Shown here: positions 8,234 through 17,353 of the stretch, piece after piece
How positions within the stretch are numbered: position 1 is the first letter of the stretch
Layout of the letters: each line of letters begins with the position of its first letter
Assembly: GCA_964630775.1 (NCBI GenBank)
Contig: CAZVYY010000013.1
Span: 1-64,000, forward strand
Length of the DNA: 64,000 bases
Direction: 5' to 3'
From: Anaeroglomus sp964630775
GTDB lineage: Bacteria; Planctomycetota; Phycisphaerae; Sedimentisphaerales; Anaerohalosphaeraceae
Translations under genes and position numbers: made by a program
Notes under the pieces: model-generated
Told to the model about the DNA's origin: nothing
The model's database searches: none
Seen by the model: the letters and a program-made list of their open reading frames with translations, nothing else

Positions 8234-9656
8234 TATGGCCGGGATGTATCGATCAGAACAGGATTCGCTGGGACGGATGGATATTCCGGCAGAGGCGCTT
8301 TATGGGATTCATACAGCACGCGCGATGATTAATTTTCCCTATTCGTCCCGGCCCGTGCCATCTGGTTTTATTCGCGCTTATGGTCTGGTCAAGCAAGCCT
8401 GTATTCAGACATGCCTCGAGCTTGGTGAGTGGGCCAACGAGCCTGCTAAAAGCGAAGCGATGCTGCGGGCCTGTGCGGAGATGGCTGCGGGCTTGCTCGA
8501 TGAACATATCCGGGTGGATTTGTTTCAGGGCGGAGCAGGGACCAGTCTGAATATGAATGTCAACGAAGTCCTTGCCAACCGGGCGCTGCAAATCCTGAAT
8601 CTGCCGCTGGGCAGCTATGACCACGTTCATCCGCTGGAAGATATCAATCGGTATCAATCAACCAATGATACGTTTCCGACGGCGCTGCGGGTGGCGGCAA
8701 TACAATCAATTCAGCAGCTTGAAAAGGTTCTGGTTGCCCTGCAGGAAGCATTTCAGGCCAAGGAAAAAGAGTTTGCCGATGTGGTAAAAATCGGACGAAC
8801 GGAATATCAGGATGCCGTATTGACCACCCTTGGGCGGGAGATGTCGGCGTATGCGGAAGCCCTCAATCGCGACCGCTGGCGTATTTATAAATGTGTTGAA
8901 CGGCTGCGGGTGGTCAATCTGGGCGGAACGGCGATTGGTTCGGGGCTGTCGGCACCGCGTGACTATATTTTTCGGGTAGTTGAGACCTTGCGAGATTTGG
9001 CGGGGTTGGGGCTGGCCAGGGCGGAAAACCTGACCGACGCCACACAAAACGCAGATGTGTTTGTGGAAGTCTCGGGTATTCTGAAGGCCTGTGCCAGTTC
9101 GCTGTTGAAAATCAGCGGGGACTTGCGGCTTTTATCCAGCGGCCCCGCAGGCGGACTCAGAGAAATTACCCTGCCGCCGCGACAGGCCGGCTCGTCGATT
9201 ATGCCGGGAAAGGTCAACCCGGTGATTCCCGAATCGGTCAGTCAGGCAGCGATGCAGGTCATGGGCAACGATGTGGTGATTGCCCAGGCATGTTCGGCGG
9301 GCAGTCTGGAATTGAATGCTTTTTTGCCGGTCATTGCGGCCAATTTGCTGGAGAGTATCGAACTGCTGACGACTGCAGGTGATATATTACGCAGGTATTG
9401 TGTTGAGGGCATCGAGGCCAATCGGGAGTCGTGCAGACGATATGTGGAAAATGCCACGGCGATAGTGACCGCCCTGCTGCCGAAACTCGGGTATGACGTC
9501 TGTGCCCGGATTGCCAAGGAATCACAGGCAGCCGGCAAGTCGATTCGTCAGCTCGTTACAGAACAGCATCTGCTGACAGAACAGGAATTTGAGGCGATGA
9601 TCAGCCCGGAGGCCGTCTGTCAGTTGGGTCATGCCAAAAAGAAATCAAAATCTTAA
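8220..9656 (+). CDS. aspA: Aspartate ammonia-lyase (aspartase) inside the hyd maturation operon
   Basis: Aspartase/fumarase superfamily, 478 residues from the start chosen here. The signature loop AGSSIMPGKVNPVIPE (GSSxMPxKxN) with the catalytic serine is intact, and the N-terminal DSLGRMDIPAEALYGIHTARA matches the AspA start. It releases ammonia from aspartate to give fumarate. ATG 8220 has an AGG eight bases upstream and overlaps hydG; ATG 8235 or 8244 in the same frame are alternatives. A class II fumarase is the main alternative, but the N-terminal region fits aspartase better. Its place between hydG and hydF argues for a job with the maturases, perhaps supplying ammonia for the azadithiolate bridge; that is inference. 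Confidence 0.85.
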   Translation: MSIADMAGMYRSEQDSLGRMDIPAEALYGIHTARAMINFPYSSRPVPSGFIRAYGLVKQACIQTCLELGEWANEPAKSEAMLRACAEMAAGLLDEHIRVDLFQGGAGTSLNMNVNEVLANRALQILNLPLGSYDHVHPLEDINRYQSTNDTFPTALRVAAIQSIQQLEKVLVALQEAFQAKEKEFADVVKIGRTEYQDAVLTTLGREMSAYAEALNRDRWRIYKCVERLRVVNLGGTAIGSGLSAPRDYIFRVVETLRDLAGLGLARAENLTDATQNADVFVEVSGILKACASSLLKISGDLRLLSSGPAGGLREITLPPRQAGSSIMPGKVNPVIPESVSQAAMQVMGNDVVIAQACSAGSLELNAFLPVIAANLLESIELLTTAGDILRRYCVEGIEANRESCRRYVENATAIVTALLPKLGYDVCARIAKESQAAGKSIRQLVTEQHLLTEQEFEAMISPEAVCQLGHAKKKSKS

Positions 9657-9662
9657 AAAACC

Positions 9663-10907
9663 ATGGATCAGACAACACCTAAAAGCTTACGTCTTCATAT
9701 CGGGCTATTCGGCAGACGCAATGTCGGCAAATCCAGCCTGCTGAATGCAATTGTCGGACAGGATGTCTCGATTGTGTCCGACCATGCGGGAACCACGACC
9801 GACCCGGTGGAAAAACCAATGGAACTGCTGCCGCTGGGGCCGGTGGTATTTATTGATACGGCCGGGGTGGATGATGAGGGGGCGCTGGGTCAATTGCGAA
9901 TCGCTCGGACACGCAAGGTTTTTGAGCGGACGGATTTGGCGGTTATTGTCAGCGATGGGTTGTGGGGTGGCTTTGAAGAGACCATTGCCGGCCAGCTTGC
10001 CGAGCTGAAAATACCGTATATCGCCCTGTTCAACAAGATTGACCAGGTTCGCCCGGAACAGCCGATTGTCGATTCTTTACAGAATAAGAAAGTGCCGACG
10101 CTTTTAGTCAGCGCCAAAGAAAAACGGGGACTGACTGAATTTCGACAGGCATTGCTGGATAACGCCCCTGCCGAGTTTGTTGACAATCCGGTGATTGCAG
10201 CCGACCTGGTCGGGCCCGGACAGACGGCGATCCTGGTGGTTCCTATTGATAAAGAAGCCCCCAAAGGCAGGTTGATTCTGCCGCAGGTCCAGACGATCCG
10301 GGATTTACTGGATGGGGATGCCTGCTGCATGGTAGTTAAAGAACGGGAATTGCGAGCAGCAATCGATAATCTGAAAGAACCGCCCAGACTGGTAGTGACC
10401 GATTCACAGGCTTTTTTAAAAGTGGCTGCGGATACGCCCAGGAATGTACTCATGACCAGCTTTTCGATTTTGTTTGCCCGATTTAAAGGCGATCTGGTAA
10501 CACAGACACTCGGGGCAATGGCAGTCGATAACCTGAAAGCCGGTGATCCGGTTCTGATCGCCGAGGCATGCAGCCATCACCCGATTGGTGAAGATATCGG
10601 GCGGGTGAAAATCCCACGGTGGCTGACGCATTATGTCGGGGGCAAGCTCGATTTTACGATTTTGTCCGGACGGGACTGGCCGGAGGATATCAGCAAGTAT
10701 AAGCTGATTATTCATTGCGGCGCCTGCATGTGGAATCGACGCCAGATGCTGTCGCGGCTGCTGGAATGCCGCAAGGCGGGCGTTCCGATTACCAATTATG
10801 GACTGGTGATTGCCTATAGCCTTGGCATTTTTGAGCGTGCTCTGGAGCCATTCCCGGCGGCGCGAGAAGTGTATCGACAATCTAAACAGAAAGAACAAGC
10901 ATCGTAA
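9663..10907 (+). CDS. hydF: [FeFe]-hydrogenase maturation GTPase HydF
   Basis: 414 residues. The scaffold GTPase on which the 2Fe precursor is assembled and from which it is passed to apo-HydA. Residues about 10-175 are a TrmE-like G domain: G1 GRRNVGKSS, G3 DTAGVD, G4 NKID, G5 SAKEK. The C-terminal cluster-binding domain has C-S-H near residue 300 followed about 50 residues later by HCGAC, matching the HydF motif CxHx(46-53)HCxxC. It starts 6 bases after aspA, and its TAA shares a base with the hydE ATG (TAATG), so the operon is tightly coupled. Confidence 0.95.
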   Translation: MDQTTPKSLRLHIGLFGRRNVGKSSLLNAIVGQDVSIVSDHAGTTTDPVEKPMELLPLGPVVFIDTAGVDDEGALGQLRIARTRKVFERTDLAVIVSDGLWGGFEETIAGQLAELKIPYIALFNKIDQVRPEQPIVDSLQNKKVPTLLVSAKEKRGLTEFRQALLDNAPAEFVDNPVIAADLVGPGQTAILVVPIDKEAPKGRLILPQVQTIRDLLDGDACCMVVKERELRAAIDNLKEPPRLVVTDSQAFLKVAADTPRNVLMTSFSILFARFKGDLVTQTLGAMAVDNLKAGDPVLIAEACSHHPIGEDIGRVKIPRWLTHYVGGKLDFTILSGRDWPEDISKYKLIIHCGACMWNRRQMLSRLLECRKAGVPITNYGLVIAYSLGIFERALEPFPAAREVYRQSKQKEQAS

Positions 10908-11959
10908 TGAAGCCAATTACCCTGCAGGAAATAGAACGCTGGCTCAAAGAAAGCGACGAAAAGGCCCTCGAGACACTCTGGGCACGAGCAGATGAAGTAC
11001 GCAAAGCCACCGTTGGCGATGAAGTCCATTTGCGCGGATTGATCGAAATTTCCAATCACTGTGTGCGTCGGTGTGCTTACTGCGGATTGGCCGCGGGCAA
11101 TCGGACCATCGAACGCTATCGGATGACGCGGGAGGAGATAGTAGAATGTGCGTTAAAGGCGGTACGGCTGGGCTATGGCACTGTGGTCATGCAGGCGGGC
11201 GAAGATTACGGGATTGTTGCGGACTGGCTGGCTGAGGTAATTCGAGAAATCAAAAGGCTGACTCCGCTGGCTGTGACTCTCAGCCTCGGGGAGAGACCTT
11301 ATGAAGAATTGAAACTCTGGAAGCAGGCCGGGGCAGATCGCTACCTGCTGCGCTTTGAGACCTCAGATTCACATTTATATGAATTAATTCATCCCTCGCT
11401 GCCGGGGAAAAAGTCGGATCGATTTGAAATCCTGCGGCAATTGCAGGAATTGGGGTACGAAGCGGGCAGCGGAGTGATGATAGGTATTCCAGGCCAGACT
11501 TATGCAACCCTGGCACACGATATCCATCTTTTCAGCACCATGGATTTGGACATGATTGGAGTTGGCCCCTTTATTCCCAGCCCGAATACACCATTGGGAC
11601 GAGGTGAGATTCATTTTGATATCTCTCCAGCCGAACAGGTACCGAATACGGAACTGATGACTTATAAGGTGGTTGCTCTGACGCGGCTTGCCCGGCCGGA
11701 TGCGAATATCCCCAGTACCACCGCCCTTGCGACGATTAACAAGGAAAGCGGACGGGAATTGGGGCTCATGCGTGGAGCCAATATCGTGATGCCCAACCTG
11801 ACGCCAGTACAATATCGCGAAAAATACGAAATTTATCCAGGGAAGGCCTGTATTAACGAGACCGCCGAGCAATGCAATGGCTGTTTACGGGGGCGAATTG
11901 CTTCGATTGGCAGGACGGTTGGAACAGGTCCAGGTGGAAGAGGTAGAAGACCCAGATAG
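10907..11959 (+). CDS. hydE: [FeFe]-hydrogenase maturase HydE (radical SAM)
   Basis: 350 residues, standard for HydE. Radical SAM motif CVRRCAYC (CxxxCxxC, near residue 49) in a biotin-synthase-like TIM barrel; GVMIGIPGQT and the segment GVGPFIPSPNTPLG are typical of HydE. It acts on the HydG-derived complex on the way to the bridged 2Fe unit on HydF. Last gene of the maturation operon, with 220 bases before rex; no clear terminator was seen after it. Confidence 0.94.
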   Translation: MKPITLQEIERWLKESDEKALETLWARADEVRKATVGDEVHLRGLIEISNHCVRRCAYCGLAAGNRTIERYRMTREEIVECALKAVRLGYGTVVMQAGEDYGIVADWLAEVIREIKRLTPLAVTLSLGERPYEELKLWKQAGADRYLLRFETSDSHLYELIHPSLPGKKSDRFEILRQLQELGYEAGSGVMIGIPGQTYATLAHDIHLFSTMDLDMIGVGPFIPSPNTPLGRGEIHFDISPAEQVPNTELMTYKVVALTRLARPDANIPSTTALATINKESGRELGLMRGANIVMPNLTPVQYREKYEIYPGKACINETAEQCNGCLRGRIASIGRTVGTGPGGRGRRPR

Positions 11960-12076
11960 TCGCCATGCCATTTTGAGTCGAAAACCCCGTTTTTATTATA
12001 TCAATTCAGTTTATTGTGAATTACGACTCATTATTTATTATTCATAATCTCTATATGCATTTAATATATTATTATA

Positions 12077-12090
12077 GTGAATTTTTTCAC
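12077..12090 (+). promoter_or_regulatory. Rex operator in front of rex-hyd
   Basis: GTGAA-TTTT-TTCAC is a perfect inverted repeat in the Rex spacing (consensus TTGTGAA-N4-TTCACAA), flanked by TA and AT. It ends 10 bases upstream of the -35 element. With rex as the first gene, NADH-sensitive autoregulation of the hydrogenase operon is likely. Confidence 0.72.
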
Positions 12091-12100
12091 ATATTTTCAA

Positions 12101-12129
12101 TTGACTTCTTTCAAGTAATGCTATATATT
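12101..12129 (+). promoter_or_regulatory. Promoter of the rex-hydCBA-hydS operon
   Basis: TTGACT (12101-12106), 17-base spacer, TATATT (12124-12129). The Rex operator lies just upstream and a pair of TATCGATA palindromes just downstream. The expected start is near 12136, giving a leader of about 45 bases. Confidence 0.7.
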
Positions 12130-12151
12130 TATCGATATAAGGGTATCGATA
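12130..12151 (+). repeat. Paired 8-base palindromes TATCGATA at the rex transcription start
   Basis: TATCGATA occurs at 12130-12137 and again at 12144-12151, 14 bases centre to centre, immediately after the -10 element. Each copy is self-complementary. The spacing and place at +1 suggest an operator for a second regulator; the identity is unknown. Confidence 0.5.
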
Positions 12152-12179
12152 ACAAAAACTCTTATATGGAGAACTGAAA

Positions 12180-12812
12180 TTGAAAGAATTAACCAGTGTA
12201 TCTGTTCCTACAGTGCGACGACTGCCGCTTTACATGGCGATTCTCAAGGAGATTGAGCCAACCAGCGAACACGTCAGCAGTACCTTGATTGCGGACCGTC
12301 TCGGTCTTGAACAAATCCAGGTTCGAAAGGATTTAGCTGGGATTGGAGTAACCGGTCAGCCTGCGGTCGGATTCAATGTCCGCGAGCTTATTGGGGCCAT
12401 AGAACAACTGCTGGGCTGGGACAATATACGGGACGCCATTCTTGTCGGGACCGGTAATCTGGGACAAGCCCTGCTGGGTTACGATGGTTTTGCCCGTTAC
12501 GGTCTGAATATCGTTGCGGCGTTTGATTCTAATCCCGAGATTATCGGAATGAAAATTCACGGCAAGCCCGTGTTTGATATTGAAGTGCTTTCCTCGCTGA
12601 CCGAGCGGATGCACATCCAAATCGGCATCCTGGCAGTTCCGGGTAAAGTAGCCCAGCAGGTAGCCGATACATTGATAGAGGCCGGCATTCATGCAATATG
12701 GAATTTTACGCCGGTGAAACTCAATGTGAGCGATAATACCATTGTGGAACAGGTTGATCTGGCGGCAAGTCTGGCGGTCTTATCAAGCAAATTAAAGGCG
12801 GTAAGCAAATAA
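12180..12812 (+). CDS. rex: Redox-sensing transcriptional repressor Rex
   Basis: 210 residues. An N-terminal winged helix (SVPTVRRLPLYMAILKEI, then LIADRLGLEQIQVRKDLAGIG) binds the operator; the Rossmann domain has VGTGNLGQALLGY, the NAD(H)-binding GxGxxG near residue 83. Rex leaves DNA when NADH/NAD rises, turning on genes that reoxidise NADH. The start codon is TTG with GGAG 8 bases upstream. It heads the structural hydrogenase operon and has a Rex-type operator in its own promoter, so control of H2 production by the NADH ratio follows directly. Confidence 0.95.
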   Translation: MKELTSVSVPTVRRLPLYMAILKEIEPTSEHVSSTLIADRLGLEQIQVRKDLAGIGVTGQPAVGFNVRELIGAIEQLLGWDNIRDAILVGTGNLGQALLGYDGFARYGLNIVAAFDSNPEIIGMKIHGKPVFDIEVLSSLTERMHIQIGILAVPGKVAQQVADTLIEAGIHAIWNFTPVKLNVSDNTIVEQVDLAASLAVLSSKLKAVSK

Positions 12813-12859
12813 CATACAGGTAAATCTCTGTAACGTTCTGAATCTTAATACCAATGATA

Positions 12860-12875
12860 GCTGACAACGGTCAGC
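12860..12875 (+). promoter_or_regulatory. Intercistronic hairpin between rex and hydC
   Basis: GCTGAC-AACG-GTCAGC forms a perfect 6-base-pair stem with a four-base loop, 24 bases before the hydC ATG. There is no U-tract, so it is not a terminator. It may set mRNA processing or expression of the subunits relative to rex. Confidence 0.45.
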
Positions 12876-12899
12876 GTCTATAGATAGAAAGGGACAATC

Positions 12900-13409
12900 A
12901 TGTGTTCATCGTGTTGTAATGCTCAGCAGGAGCAGGTTCGGCGGTTTGAAAAAGTATGCCGAATTCTCGACAAACATCAGCATAATCCATCGCGGCTGAT
13001 TCCAATTCTGCAGGAAGTTCAGAAAGAATACCGGTATTTACCCGAAGAAGTGATGGCATTTATTGCGACCTCACTGGGGGTCTCCCCTGCCAAGGTGTAC
13101 GGGGTCGCCAGCTTTTATGCCAATTTCGCCCTTAAACCCAAAGGCAAATATGTCATTCATATCTGCGAGGGCACGGCCTGCCATGTCAAAGGCTCGGGCA
13201 AAATTAAAGACGCCCTGTTCAAGAAGCTGAATGTGACGCCGGAGAACAATACCACGCCGGATATGCTGTTTACGGTTCAGCCGGTGTCATGCCTGGGTGC
13301 CTGCGGACTGGCCCCGGTGATGACGGTCAATGAAGAAGTGCATGGCCAGGTCACGCCCGAAGCGGCAACGGCCATTGTCGATGAAATCATCAAAAAGGAA
13401 CGGAACTAA
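12900..13409 (+). CDS. hydC: NuoE-like subunit of trimeric [FeFe]-hydrogenase (HydC/HndA)
   Basis: 169 residues. A thioredoxin-like [2Fe-2S] protein homologous to complex I NuoE. Cluster ligands are CEGTAC (C-x4-C, near residue 91) and CLGAC (C-x3-C, near residue 130). An N-terminal helical bundle (about 15-80) is as in NuoE. In HydABC/HndABCD enzymes it relays electrons between the NuoF-like and hydrogenase subunits. The first six residues, MCSSCC, carry three extra cysteines not expected in NuoE. AAAGGGA precedes the ATG; its TAA overlaps the next ATG by one base. Confidence 0.93.
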   Translation: MCSSCCNAQQEQVRRFEKVCRILDKHQHNPSRLIPILQEVQKEYRYLPEEVMAFIATSLGVSPAKVYGVASFYANFALKPKGKYVIHICEGTACHVKGSGKIKDALFKKLNVTPENNTTPDMLFTVQPVSCLGACGLAPVMTVNEEVHGQVTPEAATAIVDEIIKKERN

Positions 13410-15304
13410 TGCTTACTGATATGCAAAGTCTGGAACAGATTAAACAGGGTTATGACAAGGCGGTAAAGCCTATCCAGCATCGTATCATCATTTGTGCGGG
13501 TACCGGCTGTGTCGCGAATGGGTCATTGAAGGTTTTTGAAGCCCTGAAAAACGAAGTCGAAGCCAATGGGCTGACTGCGGTCGTTGTACTCGAAGAGTGC
13601 AGCGAAGGCCAGATTCACCTGAGCAAAAGCGGCTGTCAGGGCTTCTGCCAGATGGGCCCGCTGGTCACGGTTGAACCTGAAGGTATCCTGTATGTTAAAG
13701 TCAAGGTTGAGGATGCGGCGGAAATCATCAAGACCACGCTGATTGACAAGAGCAAGGTCGAACGCCTGCTGTATGTGGATCCGGCACACGGTCAAATCTG
13801 CCATACGCAGAAAGAGATTCCTTTCTATGCCCAGCAAAAACGCATCGAGCTGGGTGATTGCGGCTACATTGATCCGGAAGATATCCGGGAATATATCGCA
13901 CGCGGCGGTTACCAGGCGGTTCGCCGGGCTTATACCAAAATGACGGCCCAGCAGGTATGTGAAGAAATTACAGCATCGGGTTTGCGAGGACGCGGCGGCG
14001 GCGGTTTCCCCACGGGGAAAAAGTGGGCACTGACCCTGCAGCAGAAATCCGACAAAAAATATGTCGTTTGCAACGGCGACGAAGGCGATCCGGGTGCTTT
14101 TATGGATCGCAGTCTGATGGAAGGCAATCCGCACCGTGTGCTCGAAGGCATTATGATTGCCGGACGGGCGATTGAAGCGGACTTTGCTTATGTTTATGTC
14201 CGGGCGGAATACCCGCTGGCGGTGGAACGGGTACGCAAGGCCGTGGAAGATGCACGCGCCCTGGGCATTCTGGGAGCGGACGTCTTCGGCAGCGGCATGG
14301 CTTTTGACTGTGAGGTCATGGAAGGCGCCGGCGCGTTTGTTTGCGGCGAAGAGACCGCTCTGATGGCTTCGATTGAAGGCCAGCGCGGGATGCCGCGGCC
14401 CAAACCCCCGTTCCCTGCACAATCGGGATTATGGGGCAAGCCCACGGTCATTAATAACGTAGAAACACTGGCCTGTGTCCCGTTGATCATCACCAACGGG
14501 CCAGGCTGGTATCGTGAAAGCGGCACGCAAGGCTCACCGGGGACCAAGACCTTTGCCCTGACCGGCCATGTGGCCAATACGGGGCTGATTGAAGTTCCGT
14601 TTGGTTCGACGCTGCGGAAAATCGTATTTGATATCGGCGGCGGCGTGACCGATGCGACCGGCGAAATCGATCCGGATGCCTTCAAGGCCGTCCAGATTGG
14701 CGGACCATCCGGCGGATGTCTGACTAAAGAGCATCTGGATTATCCGCTGGATTTTGACACGGTTAAAAAGATTGGTGCCATGGTGGGCTCCGGCGGTCTG
14801 GTTGTGATGAACAACAAGACCTGCATGGTGCAGATTGCCCATTTCTTCATGCGGTTTACACAGAATGAGTCGTGCGGCAAATGCATCCCCTGCCGGGAAG
14901 GCACCAAGCAGATGCTGCTTCTGCTGGAACAGATTATGGAAGGCAAGGCCACTGCGAAAACGCTGGATACGCTCCAGACGCTGGCTGAAGCCGTCCAGAA
15001 AGGCTCGCTGTGCGGGCTGGGCAAGACGGCCCCCAACCCGGTGCTGAGCACGCTGAATTATTTCCGGCACGAATACGAAGCTCATATTTTCCAGAAACGC
15101 TGCCCTGCCGGTGCGTGCAAGGCCCTGGCGATTCCGGAAATTGTAGCCGAATTGTGCAAAGGCTGCGGCTTATGCGCCAGGAAGTGTCCTGTCGGGGCAA
15201 TCACAGGCGAACGGAAACAACCTCATAAAATTGACGCGGATAAATGCATACGCTGCGGCGCCTGTGCCCAGGCCTGCAAGTTTAACGCGGTTGCTGGAGT
15301 TTAA
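13409..15304 (+). CDS. hydB: NuoF-like NAD(H)/FMN subunit of trimeric [FeFe]-hydrogenase (HydB)
   Basis: 631 residues with three parts. Residues about 20-115 are a thioredoxin-like [2Fe-2S] domain (CAGTGC; CQGFC). The middle is the NuoF core: GRGGGGFPTGKKW (NADH site), NGDEGDPGAFMDR (FMN site) and the [4Fe-4S] motif CGKCIPC with a later Cys. The C-terminal about 70 residues hold two ferredoxin motifs, CKGCGLCARKC and CIRCGACAQAC. This architecture matches HydB of bifurcating hydrogenases, where NADH and ferredoxin are used together to make H2. It is sandwiched between hydC and hydA with 1- and 2-base junctions. Confidence 0.95.
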   Translation: MLTDMQSLEQIKQGYDKAVKPIQHRIIICAGTGCVANGSLKVFEALKNEVEANGLTAVVVLEECSEGQIHLSKSGCQGFCQMGPLVTVEPEGILYVKVKVEDAAEIIKTTLIDKSKVERLLYVDPAHGQICHTQKEIPFYAQQKRIELGDCGYIDPEDIREYIARGGYQAVRRAYTKMTAQQVCEEITASGLRGRGGGGFPTGKKWALTLQQKSDKKYVVCNGDEGDPGAFMDRSLMEGNPHRVLEGIMIAGRAIEADFAYVYVRAEYPLAVERVRKAVEDARALGILGADVFGSGMAFDCEVMEGAGAFVCGEETALMASIEGQRGMPRPKPPFPAQSGLWGKPTVINNVETLACVPLIITNGPGWYRESGTQGSPGTKTFALTGHVANTGLIEVPFGSTLRKIVFDIGGGVTDATGEIDPDAFKAVQIGGPSGGCLTKEHLDYPLDFDTVKKIGAMVGSGGLVVMNNKTCMVQIAHFFMRFTQNESCGKCIPCREGTKQMLLLLEQIMEGKATAKTLDTLQTLAEAVQKGSLCGLGKTAPNPVLSTLNYFRHEYEAHIFQKRCPAGACKALAIPEIVAELCKGCGLCARKCPVGAITGERKQPHKIDADKCIRCGACAQACKFNAVAGV

Positions 15305-15306
15305 TC

Positions 15307-17325
15307 ATGAATACCAATGGAACGAACGAACATATCCTACTGAATGGTCAGCCGGTTGTCATTAACGGCCAAAAGAATCTGCTTGAGCTGATTCGCTCGG
15401 CGGGCATTGAACTGCCGACGTTCTGCTATCATTCAAAATTAAGCGTCTATGGCGCCTGTCGTCTGTGCATCGTGGAAATTGACGGCATGGGTGTAGTGAC
15501 ATCGTGCAGCACAGTTCCGACTCCCGGGATGGTGGTTCGCACACACACCGACCAGCTTCGCAAGATGCGGCGGGTGTTTCTGGAACTGCTGCTGGCCAAC
15601 CACCACCAGAGCTGTACGACCTGCGATAAGTCCGACGCCTGCAAGCTGCAGGAACTGGCCCGCCAGATGGGCGTGACGGATGTGCGATTCCCGTCAATTC
15701 CCAAAGAGATGCAGACCGATACCTCCAGCCCCTCGCTGGTACGTGACCCGAATAAATGCATCCTCTGCGGCGACTGTGTCCGGGCGTGCAGCGAGATTCA
15801 GGGCATCGGTGCGATTGACTTTGCCGGGCGTGGTGCCGGCACTGTGGTCGCTCCGGCGTTTAATAAAGATTTGGGCGAAGTGGATTGCGTCAACTGCGGT
15901 CTTTGTGCCAGCGTCTGCCCCACCGGCGCGATTGTTCCCAAGAGCGAAATTGAAGAGGTCTGGAAAGCGGTGAATGACCCGAATGTGACTGTCGTTGCTC
16001 AGATTGCCCCGGCGGTGCGTGTTGCCCTCGGCGAGATGTTTGGGCTGGAACCCGGCGTGGCCACGACCGGACGAATCGTTGCGGCCCTGAAGAAAATCGG
16101 ATTTGACAAGGTTTTCGACACCAGCTTTGCCGCGGACCTGACGGTGCTGGAAGAAGCAACAGAATTTATCGAACGCAAGACCCTCGGCAAGAAACTGCCG
16201 CTGTTTACTTCCTGCTGTCCGGGCTGGGTCAAATATGCCGAGCAGTATTATCCTGAACTGCTGCCGAATCTGTCAAGCTGCCGCAGTCCGCAGCAGATGT
16301 TCGGTTCATTGGCCAAGACCACCCTGCCGGATCAACTGAAGGTAAAGCCGGAACAACTCTATGTTGTATCGATTATGCCCTGTACGGCCAAGAAATTCGA
16401 GGCCAAACGTCCTGAATTCCGTGGTCCGGCCGGAGCCGATGTAGATGCGGTCCTGACCACCCAGGAATTGGGCAAGATGATTAAACAGGCCGGTATCCAG
16501 TTCCATAAGCTGACTCCGGAATCTCTCGATATGCCAATGGGCTTTAAGACCGGCGCCGGCGTGATTTTCGGCACCACCGGCGGCGTCAGCGAAGCGGTTT
16601 TGCGTTATGCCCATGAGAAGCTGACCGGAACACGGCTGGAAAATCCTGATTTTACGGATGTTCGCGGCAATACCGGCATCCTCAGCAAAACCCTGCGAAT
16701 TGGCGATATTTATCTGAAGCTGGCGATTGTACACAGCCTGTCCAATGCCCGCAAGATTGCCGACCAGGTCAAAGCCGGCAATTGCGATTACGATTTGATT
16801 GAAGTGATGGCCTGTCCTGGCGGCTGCGTTGCCGGGGCCGGACAGCCGGTCTGCGAAGGCGGCGAGGTTATCCAGCAGCGAGCCAAAGGCCTTTATGAAG
16901 CCGACAAGACCCTGCAGCTTCACAAGTCACAGGATAATCCCTATATCCAGCAGTGCTACCAGACAACCCTGGAAAAGCCCGGCAGCCATAAGGCACACGA
17001 AATGCTGCATACTGAATACAACAGCCGAAAACGGCTGTGCGGCAGCGCCATCAACCTGTCGGAAGGCAGTGGTGACGGCAAGTTGAATGTATCCGTGTGC
17101 GTTGGAACCGGCTGCTATCTCCGTGGTTCACAGACCCTGCTGACCCAATTGCTGGATACTGCCCGTACCAAAGGCATCGATGATAAGCTGCATATCAAAG
17201 CGACATTCTGCTTTGAAGCATGCACCAAAGGACCGACGGTCAAAGTCGGTGATACGATTATTGAAAAATGCGACCTGAAGACAGCATCCCGGGAGATTGA
17301 CAGTCAGTTAAAAGTCCATGCGTGA
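15307..17325 (+). CDS. hydA: [FeFe]-hydrogenase catalytic subunit HydA (trimeric type)
   Basis: 672 residues. N-terminal plant-type [2Fe-2S] ferredoxin (C40, C51, C54, C67), a His/Cys cluster segment (HHQSCTTCDKSDAC), two [4Fe-4S] motifs (CILCGDCVRAC; CVNCGLCASVC), then the H-cluster domain with L1 TSCCPGW (301-307), L2 MPCTAKK (357-363) and L3 EVMACPGGC (499-507). The proton-transfer cysteine of L1 is present, so it should be active in catalysis. The small-subunit region is in the same chain, and a C-terminal thioredoxin-like [2Fe-2S] domain (CVGTGC; CFEAC) closes the protein, as in Thermotoga HydA. It makes H2 in the cytoplasm together with HydB and HydC. Confidence 0.96.
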   Translation: MNTNGTNEHILLNGQPVVINGQKNLLELIRSAGIELPTFCYHSKLSVYGACRLCIVEIDGMGVVTSCSTVPTPGMVVRTHTDQLRKMRRVFLELLLANHHQSCTTCDKSDACKLQELARQMGVTDVRFPSIPKEMQTDTSSPSLVRDPNKCILCGDCVRACSEIQGIGAIDFAGRGAGTVVAPAFNKDLGEVDCVNCGLCASVCPTGAIVPKSEIEEVWKAVNDPNVTVVAQIAPAVRVALGEMFGLEPGVATTGRIVAALKKIGFDKVFDTSFAADLTVLEEATEFIERKTLGKKLPLFTSCCPGWVKYAEQYYPELLPNLSSCRSPQQMFGSLAKTTLPDQLKVKPEQLYVVSIMPCTAKKFEAKRPEFRGPAGADVDAVLTTQELGKMIKQAGIQFHKLTPESLDMPMGFKTGAGVIFGTTGGVSEAVLRYAHEKLTGTRLENPDFTDVRGNTGILSKTLRIGDIYLKLAIVHSLSNARKIADQVKAGNCDYDLIEVMACPGGCVAGAGQPVCEGGEVIQQRAKGLYEADKTLQLHKSQDNPYIQQCYQTTLEKPGSHKAHEMLHTEYNSRKRLCGSAINLSEGSGDGKLNVSVCVGTGCYLRGSQTLLTQLLDTARTKGIDDKLHIKATFCFEACTKGPTVKVGDTIIEKCDLKTASREIDSQLKVHA

Positions 17326-17353
17326 TTTCATTTTGTATTGAGGAATTAGAACG

